Positions 7,846-17,317 are shown, counted from the first letter of the stretch. The stretch is DNA of 64,000 nt from Streptomyces flavidovirens DSM 40150 (GCF_000429085.1 NZ_AUBE01000005.1:356291-420290); one strand, 5' to 3'. Numbers and translations: made by a program. Notes: generated by a model from the letters alone, not told the origin.

Positions 7846-8805
7846 ATGTCGCCCCGCCCGCGCCGCACCCTGATCGCCGCACTCGTCATCGCCTCGGTGG
7901 CCGTGCCGGTGTCGGGTGCGGCCCGTCCCTCGGCTGTTCCGGCGCCCGCCCCGGCCGCCCTCGCCCCGCTGCGGACCGCAACCCCGGCGGCCCTCGCCGA
8001 GCGGTACGCCACCGGCCGGGACGGCATCCTCGCCGCCGCGCGGACGGCCGCCGGACACGGCGACCGGAAACGGGCAGCCGCGCTGCGCGCCATGGCGGAC
8101 CCGGCGCGCCACTTCCTCTCCTTCGACGGCCGCGACGGCGGCCGCACCGCCGAGGTCTTCGGCGACCTGTCCCGCGCCGGGCGGATCGCCGTGCTGGTCC
8201 CCGGCTCGGACACCAGTCTCGACCGGTACGGACGCCTCCGGGCCGGCGCCGCGGCGCTCCAGCGGGAGCTGGGCGGCAGGTCCGCCGTCATCGCCTGGCT
8301 CGGATACCGGACTCCGGCCACGGTGAGCCCACAAGTGCTGACCCCCGGCCGCGCCGACGACGCCGCCCCCGCACTGCGCCGGTTCATGGCGGAGCTGGCG
8401 GCGGCAAAGCCCACCGCCCGTACCTCACTCCTCTGCCACTCCTACGGCTCCGTGGTCTGCGGCCGGGCCGCGCGAGGCCTGGAAGTCGCGGACATCGTCC
8501 TGTACGGCAGTCCCGGCACCGGCGCCGGCACCGCCGCCGGACTGCGCAGCCGCGCCACCGTGTGGGCCGGCCGGGGCGCCGGTGACTGGATCGCCGACGT
8601 ACCGCACGCGCGACTTCAACTCCCCTCCACGACCGTCGGGTTAGGGCCTGATCCACTGTCGCCGGAGTTCGGCGCCCGGATCTTCGCGGCGGGCGACGGC
8701 GGCCACAGCGACTACCTGAAGCCCGGTTCCGCATCCCTGGAGAACATCGCCCGGATCGTCTCGGGCCGGACCCCTCACGACGCCGGGGAGGGCAGCCATG
8801 CGTGA
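7846..8805 (+). CDS. Secreted alpha/beta hydrolase, DUF1023 type
   Basis: 319 residues from ATG 7846. The first 30 residues (MSPRPRRTLIAALVIASVAV...) form a signal peptide with RPRR charges and a hydrophobic core. The in-frame ATG at 7813 lies inside the inverted repeat and would extend the n-region. The serine nucleophile elbow is in CHSYGSVVCG, the form usual in DUF1023 hydrolases. A late Asp and His are expected around GDWIADVPH and GDGGHSDYL. It overlaps the acyltransferase start by 8 bp, which suggests an envelope-related operon running to the two-component system. The substrate is unknown. Confidence 0.85.
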   Translation: MSPRPRRTLIAALVIASVAVPVSGAARPSAVPAPAPAALAPLRTATPAALAERYATGRDGILAAARTAAGHGDRKRAAALRAMADPARHFLSFDGRDGGRTAEVFGDLSRAGRIAVLVPGSDTSLDRYGRLRAGAAALQRELGGRSAVIAWLGYRTPATVSPQVLTPGRADDAAPALRRFMAELAAAKPTARTSLLCHSYGSVVCGRAARGLEVADIVLYGSPGTGAGTAAGLRSRATVWAGRGAGDWIADVPHARLQLPSTTVGLGPDPLSPEFGARIFAAGDGGHSDYLKPGSASLENIARIVSGRTPHDAGEGSHA

Positions 8806-9964
8806 CCTCGTCCGCCGGATCGACTCCGCGACCCCGCCGGGCCGTGACCGCGCCGTCGACGCGCTGCGCGCCCTCGCCATCCTCGGCGTGGTCCTCGGCC
8901 ACTGGCTGGTGACCGCCCTGGTCGCGGACAGCGGCACGGTGCGCGCCGCGAGCCCGCTGCAGTACATGCCCCAACTCGCCCCCGTCTCCTGGATGTTCCA
9001 GACCCTGGCGGTCTTCTTCCTGGTGGGCGGGCTGGTGGGGGCGAAGAGTTACGCCGCCGGCCGCGCCCGGGGTGTGACGTACGGGCAGTGGCTCGGCGCC
9101 CGTACGGCCCGGCTGAGCCGGCCGGTCGCCGCCGTGCTGGTGGTGTGGGCGGTGGCGGCGGGCGTGATGCTCGCCTCCGGGGCGGGGGTGGAGACCGTAC
9201 GGGCGCTGCTGAAGCTGGTGCTGTCCCCGCTCTGGTTCCTGCTGGTCTTCGCGGCGCTGACGGCGGCGACCCCGCTGGTGGCGAAGCTGCACCCGCTGTG
9301 GCCGCTCGCGGTCGTCCTGCACGTCGATTTGGTCCGGTTCGGCCTGGGCGGTCCCGCCTGGCTCGGCTGGATCAATGTGGCGGCCGGCTGGCTGGTCCCG
9401 TACTGCCTGGGCGCGGCCCGGGCGCGGGGCGGCCTGCGGAGCCGTACGACCGGCTGGGTGCTGCTGGCCGGGGGTGCGGCCGCCACCGCGCTCCTTGTCC
9501 TGTTCGCCGGCTACCCGGCGTCCATGGTCGGCGTGCCCGGCGCCGACATCTCCAACCTCAACCCGCCCACCCTCGCAGCCGTCACCTTCGGACTCGCCCA
9601 GTGCGGCGCGGCACTGCTGCTGCTCGGCCCGCTGCGACGGGCGCTGCGGCGGCCCGCCGCCCGGGCGGCGGTGGCGCTGGTCAACCTGTCAGCGATGACC
9701 GTTTTCCTCTGGCACCAGACCGCGCTGATGGCGGTCACCGCGACCGGCCTGCTCGCTGGCGGCGCCCTGCCCGGCCTGCACACCGTCCCGGACGGCTCCG
9801 GCTGGATCCTCGCCCGGACGGCCTGGCTGCCGGTGTTCGCGGCCGCGCTGCTCGTGTGCTGGGCCGCCTTCCATACGTACGAACAGGGGCGGTCGCGCAA
9901 GAGCGGCAGCCGGGTCGTACGCGAAGGGCATCCCGGCCGGGAGGCGGCGGTGCCGCATGCCTAG
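8798..9964 (+). CDS. Membrane acyltransferase, Acyltransferase_3 family
   Basis: 388 residues, about ten membrane spans. The N-terminus RDRAVDALRALAILGVVLGHWL carries the R/H pattern of the OatA/NodX-like acyltransferase_3 family, which moves acyl groups onto sugars or antibiotics at the membrane. It overlaps the hydrolase upstream by 8 bp. The next reading frame begins within or just after its end. Being in one run with a secreted hydrolase and a sensor kinase suggests a cell-surface modification system, by inference only. Confidence 0.88.
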   Translation: MRDLVRRIDSATPPGRDRAVDALRALAILGVVLGHWLVTALVADSGTVRAASPLQYMPQLAPVSWMFQTLAVFFLVGGLVGAKSYAAGRARGVTYGQWLGARTARLSRPVAAVLVVWAVAAGVMLASGAGVETVRALLKLVLSPLWFLLVFAALTAATPLVAKLHPLWPLAVVLHVDLVRFGLGGPAWLGWINVAAGWLVPYCLGAARARGGLRSRTTGWVLLAGGAAATALLVLFAGYPASMVGVPGADISNLNPPTLAAVTFGLAQCGAALLLLGPLRRALRRPAARAAVALVNLSAMTVFLWHQTALMAVTATGLLAGGALPGLHTVPDGSGWILARTAWLPVFAAALLVCWAAFHTYEQGRSRKSGSRVVREGHPGREAAVPHA

Positions 9965-9995
9965 GGTGGATCTTGTGGAGGGGGAGGGGGAGGGC

Positions 9996-11324
9996 ATGAC
10001 GAAACGGCTGGTGGCGGCGGTGCGGGCGGTGCCACGCAACCTGCGCGAGGACCTGTGGACCGGGGCCGCGGCCCCGCTGCCGCGCGACAGACGGCCCGGC
10101 TGGATCATCTGGCAGCCGGTCATCGTGCTGGCGCTGGCGGTGTGCGCGGCAGCCCTCCTCCTGTACAGCGTGAACGATCTCGCCTTCGACTGGGGCCACG
10201 GGCTGGGCACGAGGTACGCCATCGTGCTCGGCGGGACCCAGTCGGTGGCGCTTGTCGTCGCCGCGTTCCGGCCGGTGCCGGCGTGGTGGGCGGTGACGGC
10301 CGTCATGGTCGTCGTCGCGTGCGTCTCGGGGACTCAGGTCCCTGACAGCCCGATGTACCCCTGGACCGGCGCGGGGCCGGGGAATCAGGTCGCCCACGAC
10401 CTGCTGTTCCCCTGGACCGGCGCCGGGGTCGCCGCGCAGGCCGGCGTGCTGTTCCTGCTGGCGCTGCGGCTGCGCCCCCGCGCCGCGTTCGAGGCGCTGG
10501 CGGTCAGTGTCCTGGCGGGAGTCGCCTGCGGCATGCTTGTCGAGCAGGCCCCCTTCACCGGAATCGGCCCCGCCGCCGGGATTCTCACCACGGCGGTCGT
10601 GGTCGGCGCCGCGCTGCGCGGCCGCCAGGTGGCCCGTACCCAGCTGGTCGTGCAGGAGGAGCTCACCGCCGAAGAGCGGTCCCGTCGCACCCTCCTGGAG
10701 GAGCGCAACCGGATCGCCCGCGAGCTGCACGACGTCGTCGCCCACCACATGTCGGTCATCTCCATCCAGGCGCAGGTCGCCCCGCACCTGGTCGAGAACC
10801 CGTCCGACGAACTGAAGGAGAACCTCGCGGGCATACGGGAGAACGCTGTCGAGGCGCTCACCGAACTGCGCCGCGTACTGGGCGTACTGCGCTCCGAGGA
10901 CGCCCTCTCGGAGGCGGCGCGGCACGCCCCGCAGCCCACCCTCGACCGGCTGGACGAACTGGTCGCCAAGGTGCGCGGCGCCGGGCTCACCGTGACCACC
11001 CGGACCACCGGACAGCCGCGGCCGCTGCCGCCCGGCGTCGGGCTTTCGGCGTTCCGTATCGTGCAGGAGGCGCTCAGCAACGTGATACGGCACGCGCCCG
11101 GAGGCGAGGCGCGGGTGGAGATCGGGTACCACGCGGCCGGTCTGACCGTACGGGTCACCAACACCGCGCCGGACCGGGCCGCCGCGCCCTCGCGGGACGC
11201 GGGCCACGGTCTGCTCGGCATGCGGGAACGCGCCACCATGCTGGGCGGTGAGTTCGCAGGCGGGCCGCTGCCCGCAGGCGGTTACGAAGTACTGGCGACG
11301 CTTCCCCTGGAGGGCAGTCCATGA
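9996..11324 (+). CDS. Two-component sensor histidine kinase, HisKA_3 (NarL-type partner)
   Basis: 442 residues from ATG 9996, which follows a G-rich GGAGGG run. ATG 9957 in the same frame has no ribosome site. The N-terminal ~200 residues hold about five membrane spans. The dimerisation helix RNRIARELHDVVAHHMSVIS carries the phosphorylatable His. The ATPase part shows the N-box-like ALSNVIRHAPG and a G-box in AGHGLLGMRERA. Its stop overlaps the response regulator start (ATGA), so the two are a coupled pair. The signal is unknown; upstream envelope genes may be in the same unit. Confidence 0.93.
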   Translation: MTKRLVAAVRAVPRNLREDLWTGAAAPLPRDRRPGWIIWQPVIVLALAVCAAALLLYSVNDLAFDWGHGLGTRYAIVLGGTQSVALVVAAFRPVPAWWAVTAVMVVVACVSGTQVPDSPMYPWTGAGPGNQVAHDLLFPWTGAGVAAQAGVLFLLALRLRPRAAFEALAVSVLAGVACGMLVEQAPFTGIGPAAGILTTAVVVGAALRGRQVARTQLVVQEELTAEERSRRTLLEERNRIARELHDVVAHHMSVISIQAQVAPHLVENPSDELKENLAGIRENAVEALTELRRVLGVLRSEDALSEAARHAPQPTLDRLDELVAKVRGAGLTVTTRTTGQPRPLPPGVGLSAFRIVQEALSNVIRHAPGGEARVEIGYHAAGLTVRVTNTAPDRAAAPSRDAGHGLLGMRERATMLGGEFAGGPLPAGGYEVLATLPLEGSP

Positions 11325-11989
11325 CCATCCGAGTGCTGATCGCCGACGACCAGATGATGGTCCGCCAGGGCTTCACGGTACTGCTCAACGCCGAACCCGG
11401 CATCGAGGTAGTCGGCCAGGCCGTGGACGGCCTCGACGCCGTCGCCAAGGTCGCCGAACTCGGCCCGGACATTGTCCTGATGGACATCCGGATGCCCGTG
11501 CTCGGCGGCATCGACGCGACCCGCCGCATCACCGAACCGGCCGGCGCCACCGTCAAGGTCCTCGTCCTGACCACCTTCGACCTGGACGAGTACGTGTACG
11601 AGGCGCTGCGCGCGGGCGCCTCCGGATTCCTCCTGAAGGACGCCTCGGCCGCCGAACTCGCCCAGGCCGTACGGGTGGTGGCCGCCGGTGACGCCCTGCT
11701 CGCCCCGAACATCACCAAGCGCCTGATAGCGGAGTTCTCCCGGCTGACCGACGCGCCCCGCGCCCCGCTCATGGACCGCGTCGGCGACCTGACGGAACGC
11801 GAGACCGAGGTGCTGTCCCTGATCGCGCAGGGCCTGTCGAACGCGGAGATCGCCACGCAGCTGGTGGTGGCGGAGCAGACCGTGAAGACCCATGTGAGCC
11901 GGATCCTGGTCAAGCTGGGCCTGCGCGACCGGACCCAGGCCGCGGTCTTCGCGTACGAGACGGGACTGGTGCGCCCGGCCGGATACTGA
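11321..11989 (+). CDS. Response regulator, NarL/LuxR family
   Basis: 222 residues. The receiver domain has the acidic pair IADDQ near the N-terminus, the phospho-acceptor Asp in DIVLMDIRMPVLGG, the conserved Thr in VLTTFD and the Lys in LLKDAS. The C-terminal LuxR-type helix-turn-helix is LTERETEVLSLIAQGLSNAE followed by VKTHVSRIL. It overlaps the kinase gene by 4 bp and is its evident partner. The next gene is on the opposite strand, 9 bp away, so the operon ends here. Confidence 0.95.
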   Translation: MTIRVLIADDQMMVRQGFTVLLNAEPGIEVVGQAVDGLDAVAKVAELGPDIVLMDIRMPVLGGIDATRRITEPAGATVKVLVLTTFDLDEYVYEALRAGASGFLLKDASAAELAQAVRVVAAGDALLAPNITKRLIAEFSRLTDAPRAPLMDRVGDLTERETEVLSLIAQGLSNAEIATQLVVAEQTVKTHVSRILVKLGLRDRTQAAVFAYETGLVRPAGY

Positions 11990-11998
11990 GCCGCTGAG

Positions 11999-12625
11999 CT
12001 ACTGAGCCGGTCCGGCCGGAATCAGGCGGCGCGCGGCCGATCTCGCCACCGTCAGCGCCTGGCGCCGGTCGCTGCCGCGCTGGCCCAGCACCACCCGCGT
12101 GCTCAGCCCGTCCAGCAGTGCCAGCAGCTCGGAGGCGTGCGCCGGTATGTCCATCGGCGCGAAGCGCCGCCGCGTCACACCCTTGGCGAGCAGCGCCTCC
12201 AGGTCCTCCTGCCAGGCCCGGTCCATGGCCTCCTGGGCCTGGCGCAGGTCCTCGTTCGCCGGCGTACGGGCCCACAGCTCGATCCACAGCATCCAGCGCG
12301 GGTCGCGCGGTCCGCGCGGCAGGTACAGCTCCAGGAACTGGTCGAGCTTGCGCTCCGCCGTCGTCGGGCGGCCCAGCAACGCCCGGCGTTCCCCGGTGAG
12401 TTCGGTCTCGCTCCAGCGCAGCGCCTCAAGCAGCAGCCGGTCCTTGCTGCCGAAGTAGTACAGGATGTGGCCGCCGCTGGTGTCCAGCCGCTCGGCCAGT
12501 GCCGACATGGTGAGCGCGGCGAGGCCGTGCTCGGCGATGACCGCCATGGCCTCTTCGAGCATCCGCTCCTGGGCGATGTGCCCGTCGCGCCGTCGCGCCG
12601 CTCCTGCCACCGGTTTCGCCTCCAC
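11999..12625 (-). CDS. TetR family regulator (BetI-like)
   Basis: About 208 residues if the GTG at 12625 is the start. The frame is open further upstream to 12736, but that would run through the operator and add non-conserved sequence; no strong ribosome site decides the point. The helix-turn-helix is in ALTMSALAERLDTSGGHILYYF followed by GSKDRLL, the BetI-like form. The C-terminal domain WMLWIELWARTPANEDLR is also BetI-like. It is divergent from the NCS1 permease across a 41-bp palindrome and most likely represses the permease and amidohydrolase until the transported compound appears. Confidence 0.88.
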   Translation of the reverse strand: MEAKPVAGAARRRDGHIAQERMLEEAMAVIAEHGLAALTMSALAERLDTSGGHILYYFGSKDRLLLEALRWSETELTGERRALLGRPTTAERKLDQFLELYLPRGPRDPRWMLWIELWARTPANEDLRQAQEAMDRAWQEDLEALLAKGVTRRRFAPMDIPAHASELLALLDGLSTRVVLGQRGSDRRQALTVARSAARRLIPAGPAQ

Positions 12626-12698
12626 CGTCCGTACCCGATGCCACGACCTTAGCCGCGGATTCGCGCCGGGGTCTTGACGGGCGGGGGAGCGGCACCGC

Positions 12699-12739
12699 AT
12701 CTTGAATGCCGTTCTAACTATTAGAACGGCATTCAAGAT
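12699..12739. promoter_or_regulatory. 41-bp palindromic operator (19-bp perfect arms)
   Basis: ATCTTGAATGCCGTTCTAA (12699-12717), a 3-bp CTA centre, and its exact reverse complement (12721-12739). It sits between the TetR gene and the NCS1 permease gene and ends 14 bp before the permease ATG. The position predicts direct blocking of permease transcription. Confidence 0.85.
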
Positions 12740-12753
12740 CTGGCGGGAGTGGC

Positions 12754-14136
12754 ATGGCGACGCACATGGCGGAGCAGCAGCGAAGCGACGAGGTGTTCCG
12801 GGTCGAGACCCATGGCATCGACCCGATCCCGGACGAGGAGCGGCACGGCAGCGCCAGGGACCTCTTCTGGCTCTGGTTCGGCTCGAACCTGACCTTCACC
12901 TACGTCATCAACGGCGCGCTCGCCGTCGCCTTCGGCCTGTCCTTCTGGCAGGCCACCGCCGTCGTGGTCGTCGGCGGCCTGGCCTTCTTCGTCATCAGCG
13001 CGGCGGGCCTCAGCGGCGTCCGTACCGGGACGGCCACCCTCGTGATCTCCCGTGCCGCCTTCGGTACGCGCGGCAACTGGCCCGCCGGATTGCTCAACTG
13101 GATCGTCAGCATCGGCTACACCATCGTCAACACGGTGGTCGGCGTCCTCGCCCTAGAAGTCTTCTTCGCGGAAATCGGCTGGCAGGGAGGCGACACCGCC
13201 CGCGCCCTGGCGCTCGCAATCACCCTCACCCTGACCTTCGCGGTAGCCCTGTGGGGCCACGCCACCGTGCAGTTCGCCGAACGCTGGATGGCGTACGCCC
13301 TGGCCGCCGGCTTCGCCGCGCTCCTCGTCTTCGTCCTGCCCGGCGCCGACACCACCGTCCCCGCCGCCGGCCCCGGTGCGGCCGGCTGGAGCCTGGCCTT
13401 CGTCGTCATGCTGGCCGGCCCCTTCTCGTACGTCCCGATGCCCGCCGACTACACCCGCTATCTCCCCAGGACCACCTCGCTGCGCTCCCTCACCTGGTGC
13501 GGCGCGCTCGGCGGCTTCCTCTCCTCGGTCGCGCTCGGTGTCGCCGGAGTGGCCGCCGCGACCCAGACCGACATGACCGACGCGGTGGCAGGCACCGAGA
13601 AGCTCCTGCCCGGCTGGTTCCAGCCGGTCTTCCTGGCGCTCGTCCTGCTCGGCTCCGTCACCAACTCGATCATCACGCTCTACTCGTCCAGCCTGAACCT
13701 CCAGGTGCTCGGCATCCCCTGGAGCCGGTCGAGGGCCATCCTCATCAGCGCCGCCGTCACCGCCGCCGGCTCTCTGTGGGCCCTCTTCTTCGCCGACTTC
13801 ACCGAGTCGCTGCTGTCCTTCCTCTCCCTGCTGATCATCGTCTTCGCGCCGTGGAGCGGGATCTTCCTCACCGACATGCTGCTGCGCCGCTGCCGTTACG
13901 ACGCCCCGGCCCTGCACGCCGGGCCGGGCGGCGCGTACTGGTACCGGGCCGGCTACCACCCGGCGGGCATGGCCGCCCTCCTCACCGGCATCGTCTTCGC
14001 CGGCCTCACCTGCGACTCCGAACTGTGGACCGGCCCCCTGGTCGCACCACTCGGCGGCGCCGACCTCACGCTCCTCGGCTCGGTCGTCTCCGCGCTCACC
14101 TACTGGGCGCTGGCCGCCCGTGTCCGTACCGCCTGA
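12754..14136 (+). CDS. NCS1 family permease (purine-cytosine permease-like)
   Basis: 460 residues with about 12 membrane spans. The start region GIDPIPDEERHGSARDLFWLWFG and the FTYVINGAL segment are typical of the nucleobase:cation symporter-1 family (CodB, PucI, hydantoin and pyridoxine carriers). GGGAG lies six bases before the ATG. The amidohydrolase follows 184 bp downstream in the same direction and the TetR gene diverges upstream. This layout suggests import of a nitrogen heterocycle or amide that is then hydrolysed. The exact substrate is not readable. Confidence 0.92.
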   Translation: MATHMAEQQRSDEVFRVETHGIDPIPDEERHGSARDLFWLWFGSNLTFTYVINGALAVAFGLSFWQATAVVVVGGLAFFVISAAGLSGVRTGTATLVISRAAFGTRGNWPAGLLNWIVSIGYTIVNTVVGVLALEVFFAEIGWQGGDTARALALAITLTLTFAVALWGHATVQFAERWMAYALAAGFAALLVFVLPGADTTVPAAGPGAAGWSLAFVVMLAGPFSYVPMPADYTRYLPRTTSLRSLTWCGALGGFLSSVALGVAGVAAATQTDMTDAVAGTEKLLPGWFQPVFLALVLLGSVTNSIITLYSSSLNLQVLGIPWSRSRAILISAAVTAAGSLWALFFADFTESLLSFLSLLIIVFAPWSGIFLTDMLLRRCRYDAPALHAGPGGAYWYRAGYHPAGMAALLTGIVFAGLTCDSELWTGPLVAPLGGADLTLLGSVVSALTYWALAARVRTA

Positions 14137-14320
14137 CCCCGCCTCACGGCCCACGGTGCCAGGAGGGGACGTGCCGGGGCGCTCCCCGCAGGGCGTTGAA
14201 CGCAACACGCCCGAAGAAACAACGCACTACCCGAACGTTCGACGCCCGAGGAGACGCCCCGGCGCGGCACCGACCCCCCCGCCCCCGCAAAAGCGCACCG
14301 CACCTCCAGGAGTAACCCCC

Positions 14321-15973
14321 ATGACCCGCACCGCCCCGGCCGACCTGGTCCTCGTCAACGCCCGCATTCACACCGTCGACCCCCGGCTGCCCGAGGCCAG
14401 GGCACTCGCCGTATGCGACGGGCGTATCGCCTGGCTCGGCGCCGACTCCGGAGCCGCGCGGTGGACCGGACCGGACACCGAGATCGTCGACGCGGGCGGC
14501 CGCCTCGTGCTGCCCGGCTTCATCGACGCCCACAACCACGTCAGGCTCGGCTCCGACGACGCCTGCGTCCAGCTCGCCGGCGTCCGTACGCTCACCGGCA
14601 TCCACGAGCGCATCCGCGCCTGGCACACCGCCCACCCCGACGCCGAGTGGATCGAGGCCGAAGCCTTCGACTACTCGGCGATCCCGGACGGCCGGATGCC
14701 GCGCGCCGAGGACCTCGACCCCGTCACCGGCGACACCCCCGCCTTCGTCCTCAGCTACGACGTGCACACCGCCTGGCTCAACACGGCGGCCATGCGCCGG
14801 CTTGGAATCGACAAGAGCCGTACGGACCTGCCCTTCGGCGAAGCCGAGACCGATCCGCAGACCGGCGAACCCACCGGATTCATCAAGGACTTCGCCGTCA
14901 AGGGACTCTCCCACGACGGCCACCGCGCCCTGCGGGCGCTCGGTGTGCCGTGGGCCTCGCCCGACCGGCAGTACGGGCGCCTCGCCCAGAGCCTCGACGC
15001 CGCGATCACGTACGGCATCACGACCGTCGTCGAGCCGCAGAACTCCCTCGACGACCTCGCCCTGTACGAGCGGGCCCGCGCCGAGGGGCGGCTGCGCTCC
15101 CGGATCGTCGCGGCCCTCTTCCACCCGCGCGGCACCACCGACGCCGACCTCGACGACTTCGCCGCGGCCGCCCGCCGCTTCGACGACGACCGGCTGAACG
15201 CCGGCCCGCTCAAGCTCTACATCGACGACGTCGTCGAGCCCCGCACCGCCGCACTCCTGGAGCCCTACACCGGCTGCGGCCACCACCGGGGCGACACTTT
15301 CTACCCGCCCGAGGAGTTCGCCGAGCTGCTGACCCGGCTGGACGCGCGCGGCTTCCAGTGCTTCGTCCACGCCACCGGCGACCGGGGCATCCGTACCGTC
15401 CTCGACGCCGTCGAGCGGGCCCGCAGCGCCAACGGCCCGCGCGACGCCCGCCACCAGGTCGTCCACGTCGAATGCCTCGACCCCGAGGACACCCCGCGTT
15501 TCAAGGAGCTCGGCGTCGTCGCCTGCATGCAGCCGCGCCACAGCGCCCCCGAGATCGCCGGGCCCGGCAAGGACTGGGCGCGGAACGTCGGTGAGGACCG
15601 CTGGCACAAGGCGTGGCCGATGCGCAGCCTCCACGAGGCCGGCGCGGTGCTCGCCTTCTCCAGCGACTGGAACGTCGCCGAGATGGACCCGATGGTGGGC
15701 ATCTACACCGCCGTGACCCGCCGTCCGCTCGGTGGTGGCGAGCCGTGGATGCCCGGCGAGACGGTCGATGTGGAAACCGCCGTGCACGGCTACACCATGG
15801 GTTCGGCGTACGCCAACTTCCTTGAGCACGAACGGGGTTCGCTGACCGTCGGCAAGCTCGCCGACTTCGTGGTCCTCTCCCGCGACATCCTTGAGCTCGC
15901 GCCCGAGGACATCCCCGGCACCGTCGCGGAGACGGTCGTGGTGGGCGGTGAAATCGTCGTCACGGCGTCATAG
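14321..15973 (+). CDS. Amidohydrolase, YtcJ-like (amidohydrolase_3)
   Basis: 550 residues from ATG 14321, behind CCAGGAG. The longer in-frame start at 14120 is unlikely since it overlaps the permease gene and reads as low-complexity Pro/Arg. The metal-site motif GFIDAHNHVRLG is near residue 70. VHATGDRGIRTVLDA holds further metal-site and active-site residues, and FSSDWNVAEMDP near the end the catalytic Asp. This is the YtcJ order. The YtcJ family hydrolyses N-acyl or cyclic amides; paired with the NCS1 permease it probably opens or trims the imported compound. Its last six bases overlap the convergent corA gene. Confidence 0.92.
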   Translation: MTRTAPADLVLVNARIHTVDPRLPEARALAVCDGRIAWLGADSGAARWTGPDTEIVDAGGRLVLPGFIDAHNHVRLGSDDACVQLAGVRTLTGIHERIRAWHTAHPDAEWIEAEAFDYSAIPDGRMPRAEDLDPVTGDTPAFVLSYDVHTAWLNTAAMRRLGIDKSRTDLPFGEAETDPQTGEPTGFIKDFAVKGLSHDGHRALRALGVPWASPDRQYGRLAQSLDAAITYGITTVVEPQNSLDDLALYERARAEGRLRSRIVAALFHPRGTTDADLDDFAAAARRFDDDRLNAGPLKLYIDDVVEPRTAALLEPYTGCGHHRGDTFYPPEEFAELLTRLDARGFQCFVHATGDRGIRTVLDAVERARSANGPRDARHQVVHVECLDPEDTPRFKELGVVACMQPRHSAPEIAGPGKDWARNVGEDRWHKAWPMRSLHEAGAVLAFSSDWNVAEMDPMVGIYTAVTRRPLGGGEPWMPGETVDVETAVHGYTMGSAYANFLEHERGSLTVGKLADFVVLSRDILELAPEDIPGTVAETVVVGGEIVVTAS

Positions 15974-17056
15974 CCAGCCGTTGCGGCGAAAGGCCCGGTG
16001 GATGGCGAAGCAGGCGCTGGCCATGACGGCGAGGGCGAGGGGATAGCCGTACGTCCAGCGCAGTTCGGGCATGTGGTCGAAGTTCATGCCGTAGACACCG
16101 CAGATCATGGTGGGCACGGCGATGATCGCCGCCCACGAGGTGATCTTGCGCATGTCCTCGTTCTGCGTGATCGTCACCTGTGCCAGATGGGCCTGCAGGA
16201 TCGAGTCGAGCAGCCCCTCGAAGGCGGCGATCTGCTCGGCCGTCCTGGCCAGATGCCCGGCGACATCGCGGAAGTACGCCCGGATCTCCGGACCGACGGT
16301 CGGCATCGACTCCGTCGCCAGCAGTTGGAGCGGCCGGGCCAGCGGCGCCACGGCCCGCTTCAGTTCGAGGAGTTCACGCTTGAGCTGGTAGATCCGGCCG
16401 GCGTCGCCGCGCCCCGCCGGCTCGCTGAACACGGCGCTCTCGACCGCGTCTATGTCGTTCTGTACGGCCTCGGCCACCACGAGGTAGTCGTCGACGACGT
16501 GGTCCGCGACGGCGTGCAGCACGGCGGCCGGACCCATGGCCAGCCGCTCGGGCGCCGACTCCAGGACCTCACGGAGCGGCCCGAGCGAGCCGCGCCCGCC
16601 GTGCCGGACCGTGATGACGAAGTCGGGGCCCGTGAAGACCATCAGGTCGCCGGTGTCCACGATCTCGCTGGTGGCGGTCACCTCGGCGTGCTCGACGTAG
16701 TGGACGGTCTTGAAGACGGCGAAGAGCACGTCGCCGTACCGCTCCACCTTCGGCCGCTGATGCGCCTGTACGGCGTCCTCCACGGCGAGCGGATGGAGCC
16801 CGAACAGCGCGGCGAGACCTGCGAACTCCTCCTCGGACGGCTCGTGCAGCCCGATCCAGACGAAGCCCTGCCCGGCCTTGCGGACCCGCGCGAGGGCCTC
16901 CTGCGCCGGGCAGTCACCGGGCCGGCGCGTGCCGTCCTCGTACACCACGCAGTTGACGACCGAGCTGCCGAGCGGCGACCGGGTGGGGTGGCTCAGATCC
17001 ACGTTCGGACGGTAGGCACGGCGAACCGCCCGGCTGAGACTGCGGATCAACGGCAT
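15968..17056 (-). CDS. corA: CorA-family magnesium/cobalt transporter
   Basis: 362 residues from ATG 17056, seven bases after AAGGAG. A large soluble N-terminal domain is followed by two membrane spans at the end. The diagnostic Y-G-M-N motif is in MICGVYGMNFDHMPELRW, followed by the last span and the short basic end HRAFRRNGWL. It should form the pentameric Mg2+ channel. The 3' end overlaps the amidohydrolase by 6 bp (convergent), and the promoter region is shared with the possible leader peptide and MurE-like gene on the other strand. Confidence 0.93.
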   Translation of the reverse strand: MPLIRSLSRAVRRAYRPNVDLSHPTRSPLGSSVVNCVVYEDGTRRPGDCPAQEALARVRKAGQGFVWIGLHEPSEEEFAGLAALFGLHPLAVEDAVQAHQRPKVERYGDVLFAVFKTVHYVEHAEVTATSEIVDTGDLMVFTGPDFVITVRHGGRGSLGPLREVLESAPERLAMGPAAVLHAVADHVVDDYLVVAEAVQNDIDAVESAVFSEPAGRGDAGRIYQLKRELLELKRAVAPLARPLQLLATESMPTVGPEIRAYFRDVAGHLARTAEQIAAFEGLLDSILQAHLAQVTITQNEDMRKITSWAAIIAVPTMICGVYGMNFDHMPELRWTYGYPLALAVMASACFAIHRAFRRNGWL

Positions 17057-17158
17057 GAGGAGCTCCTTCGGCGAATCGGCGGCCAGTGTGCCACCGGGGC
17101 GTCGGCTCCCCTTCACGGGGGTGCTGCGGGCCGCCGCCGGGGCCGTACACTCCAGAGC

Positions 17159-17242
17159 ATGAGTCGCAGCACATACGGAGTGGGAGAGTGCCTGAGCCGG
17201 CCTCCGCACGCCCTGTGCCGGGCCCTGCACGGCCACGGCTAG
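17159..17242 (+). CDS. Possible 27-residue leader peptide upstream of the MurE-like gene
   Basis: ATG at 17159 opens 27 codons beginning MSRSTYGVGECL and ending RALHGHG. A TACACT -10-like hexamer at 17146-17151 would place the transcription start on the ATG itself, so the message could be leaderless; no ribosome site is needed or seen. A stem-loop follows 36 bases after the stop, then a pyrimidine-rich stretch and the MurE-like start. The peptide has two Cys, three His and four Arg, but no run of one residue that names an effector. A leader-attenuator role is inference. It is part of the 428-bp gap between corA and the ligase gene. Confidence 0.4.
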   Translation: MSRSTYGVGECLSRPPHALCRALHGHG

Positions 17243-17278
17243 CGATTCCCCTTCCCGGCAAAACCGGCAAAACCGGCA

Positions 17279-17317
17279 AGAGCCCGGATGCTGCCCGCCG
17301 GTTTCTGATCCGGCTCT
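17279..17317 (+). terminator. Candidate attenuator hairpin before the MurE-like gene
   Basis: AGAGCC-C-GGAT (17279-17289) pairs with ATCCGGCTCT (17308-17317), ten pairs with one bulged C. It is preceded by repeats of CGGCAAAAC and followed within 35 bases by a T/C-rich stretch. It may stop transcription or sequester the upstream repeats. Its position between leader ORF and gene suggests attenuation. Confidence 0.4.
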
